DNA of 30,132 nucleotides from Euryarchaeota archaeon UBA486 (GTDB lineage Archaea; Thermoplasmatota; Poseidoniia; Poseidoniales; Poseidoniaceae). A model generated the notes under the pieces. That model saw nothing but the letters and a program-made list of their open reading frames with translations, was not told the DNA's origin and ran no database searches. The position numbers were made by a program, and so were the translations under genes. Shown here piece by piece: positions 9,513 through 16,392 of this stretch. The first letter of the stretch is position 1; every line of letters begins with the position of its first letter. The stretch is taken from assembly GCA_002497765.1 (NCBI GenBank), contig DAET01000022.1, positions 1-30,132 of the forward strand. Reading direction: 5' to 3'.

Positions 9513-10277
9513 ATGGAGATTCGCAGCAGCAATCCTGTCCTCAGCAACAAGTTCTGGAGCAACCTCACCGGGACCGACCGAATGACGGTTGAAGGTTCAA
9601 TGAAGAAAATCGGCTACCTGCTCACGCTGACGGTTGTTTCAGCCTTGGTTTCAGCCGTGCTGTGCATGAACGCCCTGAACAACGGCACCGGCGGCTTGTT
9701 CATCGGCGGGTTCATGACCCTCGGCTTCCTTGGTGGCCTTGTGCTCGCTCTCATCGTGTTCTTGGTTCGCCCCAACAACCCGGTGGCCTTGATGAGCCTC
9801 TACGCCATTCTCGAAGGCATGGCGATCGGTGCCATGTCCTTGGCGATGGAACTCACGGCCTACAAGGGGATTGCACTGCAAGCCGTCTTCGGTACCATGG
9901 CCATTACGGCCACCATGTACGTGATGTACGCTTCTCGCATCATCCGACCCACCCCCGCCTTCAACAAGATCGTCTTTGGCTTGATGACGAGCATCATGTT
10001 CCTCTACCTCACGTCCTTCGTTCTCCAACTGTTCACCCCCTACGACGTCCCCTTCCTCCACAGTTCTGGACCCATCGGCATCGGTGTGACGGCCTTCATC
10101 CTCGTCGTGGCTGCCCTGACCCTCATCAGCGACTTTGGCTTCATCGAATCCGGCAGCCGCTACGGTGCTCCCAAGAACATGGAATGGTACGCTGCGTTTG
10201 GCATCCTGATTTCCGTGGTGTGGATTTACATTGAAACCATCAGGCTGCTTTGGAAACTCAACGCCTACCGGGAATGA
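9513..10277 (+). CDS. Bax inhibitor-1/YccA-like membrane protein
   Basis: A 254-residue protein with about seven membrane helices, matching the COG4760 branch of the Bax inhibitor-1 superfamily. The N-terminus (SSNPVLSNKFW) and the late helix carrying TLISDFGFIE, with the acidic residue typical of the family, support this. Relatives act as ion or calcium leak channels or stress modulators; no substrate can be assigned here. A TTG at 9477 would overlap the previous stop, but the ATG at 9513 starts just before the conserved SNPVL segment and is preferred. The gene ends in an ATGA overlap with the oxygenase, so the two are probably translated together. Confidence 0.8.
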   Translation: MEIRSSNPVLSNKFWSNLTGTDRMTVEGSMKKIGYLLTLTVVSALVSAVLCMNALNNGTGGLFIGGFMTLGFLGGLVLALIVFLVRPNNPVALMSLYAILEGMAIGAMSLAMELTAYKGIALQAVFGTMAITATMYVMYASRIIRPTPAFNKIVFGLMTSIMFLYLTSFVLQLFTPYDVPFLHSSGPIGIGVTAFILVVAALTLISDFGFIESGSRYGAPKNMEWYAAFGILISVVWIYIETIRLLWKLNAYRE

Positions 10278-11230
10278 GCGGCATGACACGGAGCATCCCC
10301 TCCATCGACTTTCGTTTGGCCACCTCCGACGTGGAGGAAGAGCGACAACAGTTTGTCCGAGAAGTGGGTGATGCCCTGAAGGACATCGGGTTCTTTGCCC
10401 TGACGAACCACGGCATTCCTCGCTCACTCGTTGACGACACCTACGCTCAATGCGACGCCTTCTTTGACTTGGATGAAGCGACCAAACGGCTCTATCTGCA
10501 ACCCGACATCGGCCACCAACGAGGCTACACCGCCTTCGGCGTGGAGCACGCCAAGGACAACCCTGCACCAGACCTGAAGGAGTTCTGGCAGACGGGCCGG
10601 GCCTATCCGAGTGGTGGCCCGAGGCCAACCTACCCACAAAACGTGTGGCCCACGCAACACGTGGAAGGATTCCAAGCCATCACCGAAGACCTGTTCTCGG
10701 GCATGGAATCGCTTGCGCAACACCTTCTTGCCGCTTGCTCGGAGTACCTCGGTAAACCTCGTGAATGGTTGCCTGAAATGTCGAACGAAGGCAACACCAT
10801 CATGCGAATGATCCACTACCCGCCACTGGACGAATCAATGCCGGTGGGAGCGGTCAGGTCGGCGGCTCATGAGGACATCAATTTCATCACGCTCTTGGTA
10901 ACGGCAACCGCTGACGGCTTGGAAGTTATGGACCATGACGGTTCGTGGATTCAGGTCAAGGGTGACCAAGATGCCATCATCGTTGATTCGGGCGACATGT
11001 TACAAAACCTCACGAACGGTCTGTTCAAGTCCACCACCCATCGGGTCGTGAACCCCAAGGATGCCAACACCCGTCGCTACTCCATGCCCATGTTCGTACA
11101 TCCACGCAACGAAATCGACCTGACCCCGCATCCCGATTTTGTCGCCATGACCGGTGGAACGCCACAGTACGATTCCATCAATGCGGGTGATTACCTCCAC
11201 CAGCGATTGGTGGAAATCGGCCTCATCTGA
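10274..11230 (+). CDS. 2-oxoglutarate/Fe(II)-dependent oxygenase, isopenicillin-N-synthase-like
   Basis: A 318-residue protein of the IPNS-like oxygenase family. The N-terminal segment IPSIDF, the motif GFFALTNHGIP and the jelly-roll core are present. Iron ligands are His199 and Asp201 (in AAHEDINFITLL) and His256 (in STTHRVVNP). Arg268 and Ser270 (RRYSMP) form the 2-oxoglutarate-binding RxS motif, so the catalytic set is complete. Such enzymes hydroxylate, desaturate or cyclise small molecules, and fungal thymine-7-hydroxylase belongs to this broad family. It starts at ATG 10274, overlapping the previous stop by four bases; ATG 10283 is an alternative. It sits nine bases before the thymidine phosphorylase gene, which makes a pyrimidine-related substrate worth testing but does not prove it. 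Confidence 0.85.
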   Translation: MSGMTRSIPSIDFRLATSDVEEERQQFVREVGDALKDIGFFALTNHGIPRSLVDDTYAQCDAFFDLDEATKRLYLQPDIGHQRGYTAFGVEHAKDNPAPDLKEFWQTGRAYPSGGPRPTYPQNVWPTQHVEGFQAITEDLFSGMESLAQHLLAACSEYLGKPREWLPEMSNEGNTIMRMIHYPPLDESMPVGAVRSAAHEDINFITLLVTATADGLEVMDHDGSWIQVKGDQDAIIVDSGDMLQNLTNGLFKSTTHRVVNPKDANTRRYSMPMFVHPRNEIDLTPHPDFVAMTGGTPQYDSINAGDYLHQRLVEIGLI

Positions 11231-11239
11231 GGGAGCACC

Positions 11240-12571
11240 ATGCGCTTTCAACACCTTGTTGATGCTGTGAAAGCCGGTGAGGCTCAACCGGCAGGAGACC
11301 TGGCGCAATTTGTGGAGGGTGTAGCCGATGGTTCCGTCTCGATTGAGGATGCGACGTCCTGGCTCAAAGCCGTCCATCAACACGGCATGAGAACCGAAGA
11401 CACCGTGGTCTTGACCAAATCAATGATTGCCTCCGGCGCCAGCCTCTCTTGGGGCGAAGGCCCGCCTGTGGTGGACAAGCACAGCACCGGCGGTGTAGGC
11501 GACAAAATGTCCCTCGTGCTTGCCCCGGCGTTGGCTGCAGCGGGTTGCCGAGTCCCCATGTTGGCCGGACGAGGACTGGGCCACACGGGAGGGACCATCG
11601 ACAAGTTGGAAGCCATTCCTGGATTCAACTGTGCACTTTCACCCGAAGCCATGGTCGAAGCCGTCAATGCGGTCGGATGTTGCATCGCCGTCCAAAACGA
11701 CGCCATTGCCCCTGCGGACGGTGTATTGTACGCCATTCGAGACGTCACACACACGATTGATAGTGTGCCACTCATCACGGCGTCCATCATCTCAAAGAAA
11801 GCTGCAGAAGGGCTCTCTGCCTTGGTGTTGGACGTCAAGACCGGATCGGCTGCCTTCATGCAAACCGTCGACCAAGCCAGGGAACTGGCTGCCTCCATGG
11901 TGCGCACCGCCGAAGGACTCGGCATCAACACCGTGGCCCAACTCACGGCCATGGACCAGCCCATCGGCACCCACATCGGCAACGCGCTCGAAGTGGTGGG
12001 AAGCATTCGTGTCTTGCAGGGCGGAGGATCACCGGACACCCGGGAACTCGTCGTTCTTCAGGGGGCAGCCCTTCTGTGCATGACTGGTGTGTGCGAAACT
12101 GAAGCGGAAGCACGCTCAAAGATGGAAGCCGTGCTCACCAACGGTGCAGCCCTCGAACGCTTCAGGGCCATGTGTGTTCAACAGGGCGTTGAACCAGCGA
12201 CGTCGAAGGCCCTGATTAACCATCCTGAACGGGTGCTGGGCATGGCCGAGTTCCAGACCTGCATCCTTGCAGAGGAAGACGGGTACGTGGAAGGATACGA
12301 CGCCATGCAACTGGCGCAACTTGCTCGTCAGCACGGTGCAGGTCGTTTTGCCCTCGAGGATGTCATTGACCCCCTGGTGGGGGCTGTCATTGCCGCACCC
12401 GTGGGTGAAGCCATCAAACGAAACGACCCGCTGCTGACCTTTCACCATACACGACCGCTGGAGGAAAACGACCTCAGGGTGCTCAAATCGATGGTCAGCG
12501 TTTCCCCAGAGGCCCCTGTCTCCAACCGGCGTTTGATTGAGGTGGTTGATTCCACCTCAACGAAGGCGTGA
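11240..12571 (+). CDS. deoA: Thymidine (pyrimidine-nucleoside) phosphorylase
   Basis: A 443-residue cytoplasmic enzyme that splits thymidine (or uridine) with phosphate into base and (deoxy)ribose-1-phosphate. Hallmarks are the phosphate-binding segment DKHSTGGVGDK (79-89), GRGLGHTGGTIDKLE (110-124), and the RDVTHTIDS and ASIISKK motifs of the pyrimidine-binding site. Its length matches bacterial DeoA/Pdp (about 435-440). The archaeal AMP phosphorylase is about 500 residues with an extra N-terminal domain that is absent here, so a true nucleoside phosphorylase is the better call. GAGGGAG just before the ATG acts as ribosome binding site. The gene is adjacent to and co-directional with the 2OG oxygenase. 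Bacterial-type ancestry suggests an old transfer. Confidence 0.9.
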   Translation: MRFQHLVDAVKAGEAQPAGDLAQFVEGVADGSVSIEDATSWLKAVHQHGMRTEDTVVLTKSMIASGASLSWGEGPPVVDKHSTGGVGDKMSLVLAPALAAAGCRVPMLAGRGLGHTGGTIDKLEAIPGFNCALSPEAMVEAVNAVGCCIAVQNDAIAPADGVLYAIRDVTHTIDSVPLITASIISKKAAEGLSALVLDVKTGSAAFMQTVDQARELAASMVRTAEGLGINTVAQLTAMDQPIGTHIGNALEVVGSIRVLQGGGSPDTRELVVLQGAALLCMTGVCETEAEARSKMEAVLTNGAALERFRAMCVQQGVEPATSKALINHPERVLGMAEFQTCILAEEDGYVEGYDAMQLAQLARQHGAGRFALEDVIDPLVGAVIAAPVGEAIKRNDPLLTFHHTRPLEENDLRVLKSMVSVSPEAPVSNRRLIEVVDSTSTKA

Positions 12572-12575
12572 TAAA
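12570..12575 (+). promoter_or_regulatory. TATA box for tRNA-Asn
   Basis: GATAAA overlaps the thymidine phosphorylase stop codon and is centred about 25 bases before the first tRNA base, the expected archaeal spacing. It suggests that the tRNA has its own promoter. Confidence 0.45.
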
Positions 12576-12597
12576 GGGGATGCTTGTCGCCCACTTT

Positions 12598-12673
12598 GCC
12601 GATTTAGCTTAGCTGGTGGAGCGTGGGACTGTTAATCCCAAGGTCGTGGGTTCGAGCCCCACAATCGGCGCCA
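12598..12673 (+). tRNA. tRNA-Asn (GTT), CCA encoded
   Basis: A full cloverleaf can be drawn. Acceptor strands GCCGATT/AATCGGC pair; the D stem is GCTT/GAGC; the anticodon stem TGGGA/TCCCA encloses the loop CTGTTAA, with anticodon GTT at 12631-12633. The T arm is GTGGG-TTCGAGC-CCCAC. Discriminator G and an encoded CCA (12671-12673) follow. There is no intron. Confidence 0.96.
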
Positions 12674-12712
12674 AAACCCTCACAGCACCCCGTTTTCAAC
12701 GATTTACCGCCT

Positions 12713-12737
12713 TGGGTTCGAGGTCTCCGTGAACCCA
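12713..12737. terminator. Possible hairpin between tRNA-Asn and the subtilase gene
   Basis: TGGGTTC and GAACCCA form a 7-base stem with an 11-base loop in the short gap between the convergent tRNA and subtilase genes. No T-run follows on either strand, so terminator function is only a guess from position. Confidence 0.25.
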
Positions 12738-12750
12738 CGCCCGTCTTGGC

Positions 12751-14145
12751 TCAGTCGCGCGCAGCGACCTCAAGCGTACGAGACGGGGCTTCTTCCGAGG
12801 GATACACGCCCCAGTAGGCTTCTCGGGCCTCTTGATTGACCTGCATGCACAATTCCACATCACCCGGGCGGTCGGGCATGGATTGCGATCCGTTGAGGTG
12901 TTCGATCATCGGTTGAATGTTGGACATGTTCACCACACCCCATCCGACTTGCGTGCAAGGTGCGACCGGGGAAATGGGCATGGTTCCTGCGCTTGGGTCC
13001 CATGTTGAGAACGAAGGGTACCACGCCGACAGGTTGAGCGCATTTCGAACCACGGCGTTGGTAATGCCGGCATCCAGGCCAGCGTTGGTGCTACCCTCCG
13101 GCCAAACACCGCTCACGAGCATGCCACCACGCTCCTCCGTTGATGCTCCTGAACCCATGTCGCCCACTTCCGTTCGAAGGTGTTCGAGCACGAACGAGAG
13201 GATACCGGCCGTTCGAGGCGTGGCAAAGGACGTCCCAGAAGTCTCATGGTAGCCATCGACGTCGTCGTGATTGGGAAGGACCTGCGTCCAATCGGCGGCG
13301 ATGTCGGGATAGGAGCCGCTCATCGTTTCCTTCTGATCGTCGCCTTCCTCAGCGTAGCCTGCGATACCGATGGACCATGGTGGCCCTGCCGTGGCGTCTT
13401 GAACCGCAGGTGAGGGCGTGTTATCGGCCGCACCGGTGTGGATCTTGTTGTTGACCACTACGGTTTGATACGTCCCCGTTTCAATACCGGGAACCGGCAA
13501 TGAACCAATCGCGCCAAACGACGTGGTGACAATGTCGACGAGGGGCTGGTTGCCGGCGGCCAACACCGCTTCGGTCGAGAAGCCCTCGACAAAGAAAATC
13601 ACTGCGTCAGGGTTGGCATCAAGGACGGCACCGGTCACTGCCGTGCCGTGCCCGTCAGAGGGGTCGTCAAGAATGTGGATGTCGGTACCACCGTCAGGTG
13701 AGGTTCCAAGGATCTTGGTGCCTTTGAAGTAAACGATGTCGGATGTTGTGATGGTGTCCCAGCAGGCCTCCTTGTCCGCTTCATAGCGCTCTTGCCACGT
13801 CCCCTCAAACGTGGGCTCGCAGGTTTTGGTCACACCCAGTCCGTCCAGCAACCAATCCGGGTACACCTCTTCGGTGCGGAAATGGTCGTGGTAGACGTTG
13901 ATGCCCGTGTCGATGGGGGCCACAACGGAATACGGCCGCCAGTCTGACGATGGAGGCTGACCGCTGCTCACGGGGTTCGTGGTGCTGTCATCTTCGCCAA
14001 GGAGGAGGCCGACACCCAACACCAAGCCGATCAGGAGCGCGATCATGAGGATGGCTGCCCCAACGCGCCGCTTCCGCAACAAAGCGATGTCGTCAGCCAC
14101 GAGCATGCCCGCTGCGACCACTTCCACAGCGTCAACAACCGACAT
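12751..14145 (-). CDS. Membrane-anchored subtilisin-like serine protease (S8)
   Basis: A 464-residue protease. After a short charged N-terminus (RKRR), a hydrophobic helix at about 28-50 anchors it, with the catalytic part predicted outside. The triad is complete: Asp79 in VVAPIDTGIN, His166 in DGHGTAVTGAV, Ser306 in SGTSFATPRTAG; Asn242 in HTGAADNT is the likely oxyanion residue. Only about 28 residues separate the helix from Asp79, so no I9-type propeptide is visible, which is unusual for a secreted subtilase. Cysteines at 109 and 128, and two near the C-terminus, could form disulfides. GAGGAGG (14153-14159) is a strong Shine-Dalgarno seven bases before the ATG. The gene follows guaA on the same strand after a 48-base gap that contains a palindrome. 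Confidence 0.88.
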   Translation of the reverse strand: MSVVDAVEVVAAGMLVADDIALLRKRRVGAAILMIALLIGLVLGVGLLLGEDDSTTNPVSSGQPPSSDWRPYSVVAPIDTGINVYHDHFRTEEVYPDWLLDGLGVTKTCEPTFEGTWQERYEADKEACWDTITTSDIVYFKGTKILGTSPDGGTDIHILDDPSDGHGTAVTGAVLDANPDAVIFFVEGFSTEAVLAAGNQPLVDIVTTSFGAIGSLPVPGIETGTYQTVVVNNKIHTGAADNTPSPAVQDATAGPPWSIGIAGYAEEGDDQKETMSGSYPDIAADWTQVLPNHDDVDGYHETSGTSFATPRTAGILSFVLEHLRTEVGDMGSGASTEERGGMLVSGVWPEGSTNAGLDAGITNAVVRNALNLSAWYPSFSTWDPSAGTMPISPVAPCTQVGWGVVNMSNIQPMIEHLNGSQSMPDRPGDVELCMQVNQEAREAYWGVYPSEEAPSRTLEVAARD

Positions 14146-14161
14146 GTGATTTCCTCCTCGG

Positions 14162-14176
14162 CCTTCTTGAAGAAGG
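14162..14176. repeat. Perfect 15-base palindrome upstream of the subtilase
   Basis: CCTTCTTGAAGAAGG is fully self-complementary around a central base. It lies between the guaA stop and the subtilase Shine-Dalgarno, two bases 5' of the latter, with a weak TATA-like GCATACC on its other side. Position and symmetry suit a dimeric repressor operator; an intercistronic RNA hairpin is the alternative. Confidence 0.5.
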
Positions 14177-14193
14177 TATGCCCGAACGAGCCC

Positions 14194-15141
14194 TCACTCC
14201 CATTCGATGGTACCGGGGGGCTTGTGTGTGATGTCGTATACCACTCGGTTCACGGCGCCCTTGACGGTGTTGGTGATGCGTGTGCTGATTTTCTGGAGAA
14301 TCTTGTGAGGGATTTCTGAATAGCGGGCCGACATGCCGTCCATGCTTTGAACAGCACGGACGACGATGGTTTCACCGTACGCACGCACGTCGCCGTGGAC
14401 ACCAACACTGCGGACGGGGAGGAGGGCAGCAAAATACTGCCAGGGGATTTCCATCTCGCCTCGCTCGGCTGCGGCCTCAAATTCTTCCTCAACGATGGCG
14501 CAGGCTTCACGAACGACAGCCACGCGCTCAGGCGTTAATTCACCAAGGGTACGGACGGCAAGACCGGGGCCAGGGAACGGTTGCCGTTCTGCGACGTTGA
14601 TGTCGAGGGTACGGGCCAACTCTCGAACTTCATCCTTGTAGAGTTCACGGAGCGGTTCGACCACTTCAAGGGTCATGTCTTCGGGAAGACCTCCCACGTT
14701 ATGATGAGATTTGATGGTGTCTCGCACGCCGCCACCCGACTCAATCCAATCGGGAGCGATGGTGCCCTGGACGAGGTACTTCGCACCGCACTTCTTCTGT
14801 TCGTCTTCAAAGATGCGGATGAAGAGTTCACCGATGACCTTGCGTTTCTGCTCTGGCTCGGTCACGCCCTTGAGGGCCTCGAAGTATCGGTCAGCCGCCT
14901 TGACGGTGATGAGGTTGATACCCTGAGCTTCGAGCAGCGCTTCGATCTGTTCGGTTTCGCCCTTGCGCATGAACCCTGTATCCACGTACACGCAGTGGAG
15001 CAAACCGCCCACTGCCTGATTCGCAATGACGGCTGCAACGGTTGAATCAACACCGCCGGAACAGGCGATGATGGCCACGTCGTCAATGGTCGCTTTGAGG
15101 GATTCAATGCTCTCGGCAATGAATTCCTCAGCGTCGAACAT
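14194..15141 (-). CDS. guaAB: GMP synthase, ATP-pyrophosphatase subunit (subunit B)
   Basis: A 315-residue protein that adenylates XMP and, with ammonia from a separate glutaminase subunit, makes GMP in the cytoplasm. The N-type ATP-pyrophosphatase loop SGGVDST lies at residues 28-34, and the C-terminal dimerisation region with QPFPGPGLAVR and the terminal KPPGTIEWE is intact. The amidotransferase domain of bacterial GuaA is missing, as in archaea, where it is a separate gene; that gene is not in the window. ATG 15141 begins one base after the purE stop; GTG 15150 would overlap purE. Tight linkage to purE indicates a purine operon. Confidence 0.93.
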   Translation of the reverse strand: MFDAEEFIAESIESLKATIDDVAIIACSGGVDSTVAAVIANQAVGGLLHCVYVDTGFMRKGETEQIEALLEAQGINLITVKAADRYFEALKGVTEPEQKRKVIGELFIRIFEDEQKKCGAKYLVQGTIAPDWIESGGGVRDTIKSHHNVGGLPEDMTLEVVEPLRELYKDEVRELARTLDINVAERQPFPGPGLAVRTLGELTPERVAVVREACAIVEEEFEAAAERGEMEIPWQYFAALLPVRSVGVHGDVRAYGETIVVRAVQSMDGMSARYSEIPHKILQKISTRITNTVKGAVNRVVYDITHKPPGTIEWE

Positions 15142-15142
15142 C

Positions 15143-15622
15143 TCAGGCACCGCCGTTGACTTCCTTGTCTTGGGCCTTCACGCGGTCAATTTGGTCGAGT
15201 TTGTTCTGCTCGAGCGCAGCGGCATACTTGGGGTTGGAGAGCGCGAGCATCTGCACGGCGAGGTAGCCGGCGTTGTCGCCACGGTCAACGCCAACGGTGG
15301 CCGCTGGGACACCCGGCGGGAGTTGAGCAATGGACAGAAGCGAGTCGTAGGGAACACGACCGCCGCAGGGGACGCCGATCACGGGCTTGGTGGTCAAGGC
15401 GGCAACGGCACCGGGGAGGGCAGCAGCCAATCCTGCCATGGCGATGAAAACGGAACAGCCGTCGTCAATGGCATCGCCGACGATTTGCTCAACAAATTTC
15501 GGCGAGCGGTGGGCGGAGGCCACACGCAGTTGGTACGGGACATCGAAGTGTTCCAAGATTTTCGTGCACTTTTGGGCGATGGGGAGGTCTGACGAAGACC
15601 CCAACAAAATGGTTACATCCAT
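15143..15622 (-). CDS. purE: PurE, carboxyaminoimidazole ribonucleotide mutase / AIR carboxylase
   Basis: A 159-residue enzyme of purine synthesis that forms CAIR. Seen are GSSSDLP (residues 8-14), the SAHRSP motif with His38, and AGLAAALPGAVAALTTKPVIGVP with a later VGVDRGDNAGYLA, an arrangement I associate with archaeal PurE. No purK is present, so whether it uses N5-CAIR or AIR plus CO2 cannot be decided here. ATG 15622 is favoured because a TATA-like box is centred 28 bases upstream; ATG 15628 is possible, and longer in-frame starts would run into the promoter. It is the first gene of a purE-guaAB unit that may include the subtilase. Confidence 0.92.
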   Translation of the reverse strand: MDVTILLGSSSDLPIAQKCTKILEHFDVPYQLRVASAHRSPKFVEQIVGDAIDDGCSVFIAMAGLAAALPGAVAALTTKPVIGVPCGGRVPYDSLLSIAQLPPGVPAATVGVDRGDNAGYLAVQMLALSNPKYAAALEQNKLDQIDRVKAQDKEVNGGA

Positions 15623-15646
15623 GCTCATCCGCCATCGCGGGTGGTT

Positions 15647-15653
15647 CTTTATG
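15647..15653 (-). promoter_or_regulatory. TATA box for purE
   Basis: The minus strand reads CATAAAG, centred 28 bases upstream of ATG 15622, in the gap between the four-helix membrane protein gene and purE. It predicts a leaderless purE transcript. Confidence 0.5.
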
Positions 15654-15684
15654 ATGACTGATTCAACCCATGAGGAAAGAACCC

Positions 15685-16392
15685 TCATTCTTCGGCAGAA
15701 CGAGCGACTGAAAGGGAGGCGAAGGTGGAAAAGTCAAGATCAATCGCATGTGGAGGTGGCGAGGCACCCACGGGTGCAAGTTGCTCCAAACAGAGCAAGG
15801 TCGCCTCTCCCTCGACCAGTCCGTACAAGGTGAGTACCGGGCCTTGCTCCATGCGCTTGGTGGCGATGACGCCATTGACCCAGCGCCCGTTCACGACCCT
15901 CCATCCTTCGAGCGCCTCGTTTGGAATGGGCACGGAAACATCCCAGAGCAAATGCACGGCGGGGGTGTTGCATGAGGCCAAGTAACTCAAGCTAACGTAC
16001 ATCATGGCGACACTCCCAAACACGAGGCCGTACACCACCCACCAGTAGGATGAGAGGTCAAGCAAGAACAACAACGCAAGCAAAACGGCGGTGCTAGCGA
16101 GCGTGGCCGTTGCCAGTTGAACACGTGGTTCAAGCAACGCTGATTTTCGCTGCCTCACGCCACTGATGAACGCCAAGACCAACATGGTAAGGGCAACAGC
16201 AGCGAGCGTCAGTCGGTGCTGCTCGTATCGGTCAAAAACAGCCATCAAGACCATGAATCCGACCGGAAGCAACGCCCACGAAAACGCAAGGAGCGTCACC
16301 GTGAACTGATGCGAGTTCTCGCTTTCAGTCCAGGCCTCGGGCAGTTCATCCACACCCGATGGTCGAGGGAGGGTGGAATAATCCTTCCTCAC
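15685..16392 (-). CDS. Four-helix membrane protein of unknown function
   Basis: A 235-residue protein of no family that I recognise. Hydrophobic helices lie at about 30-52, 60-79, 91-112 and 117-139. A soluble C-terminal part of about 95 residues follows (WDVSVPIPNEALEGWRVVNG onward) and looks like a small beta-rich domain. The GTG start overlaps the gcvPB stop in a GTGA arrangement, so its translation is probably coupled to gcvPB. That links its expression to glycine cleavage, but nothing in the sequence points to a glycine-related activity. Confidence 0.75.
   Translation of the reverse strand: MRKDYSTLPRPSGVDELPEAWTESENSHQFTVTLLAFSWALLPVGFMVLMAVFDRYEQHRLTLAAVALTMLVLAFISGVRQRKSALLEPRVQLATATLASTAVLLALLFLLDLSSYWWVVYGLVFGSVAMMYVSLSYLASCNTPAVHLLWDVSVPIPNEALEGWRVVNGRWVNGVIATKRMEQGPVLTLYGLVEGEATLLCLEQLAPVGASPPPHAIDLDFSTFASLSVARSAEE

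Noticed and set aside
9651..10637. A 328-codon minus-strand open frame across the BI-1 and oxygenase genes.
   Set aside because: It is the antisense of two well-recognised genes, with Gly/His/Glu-rich shadow composition and no domain.
12646..12722. The 10-mer TGGGTTCGAG occurs in the tRNA-Asn T arm and again about 70 bases downstream, like an attachment-site duplication.
   Set aside because: The match stops after ten bases, no integrase or mobile genes lie nearby, and the second copy belongs to a small hairpin.
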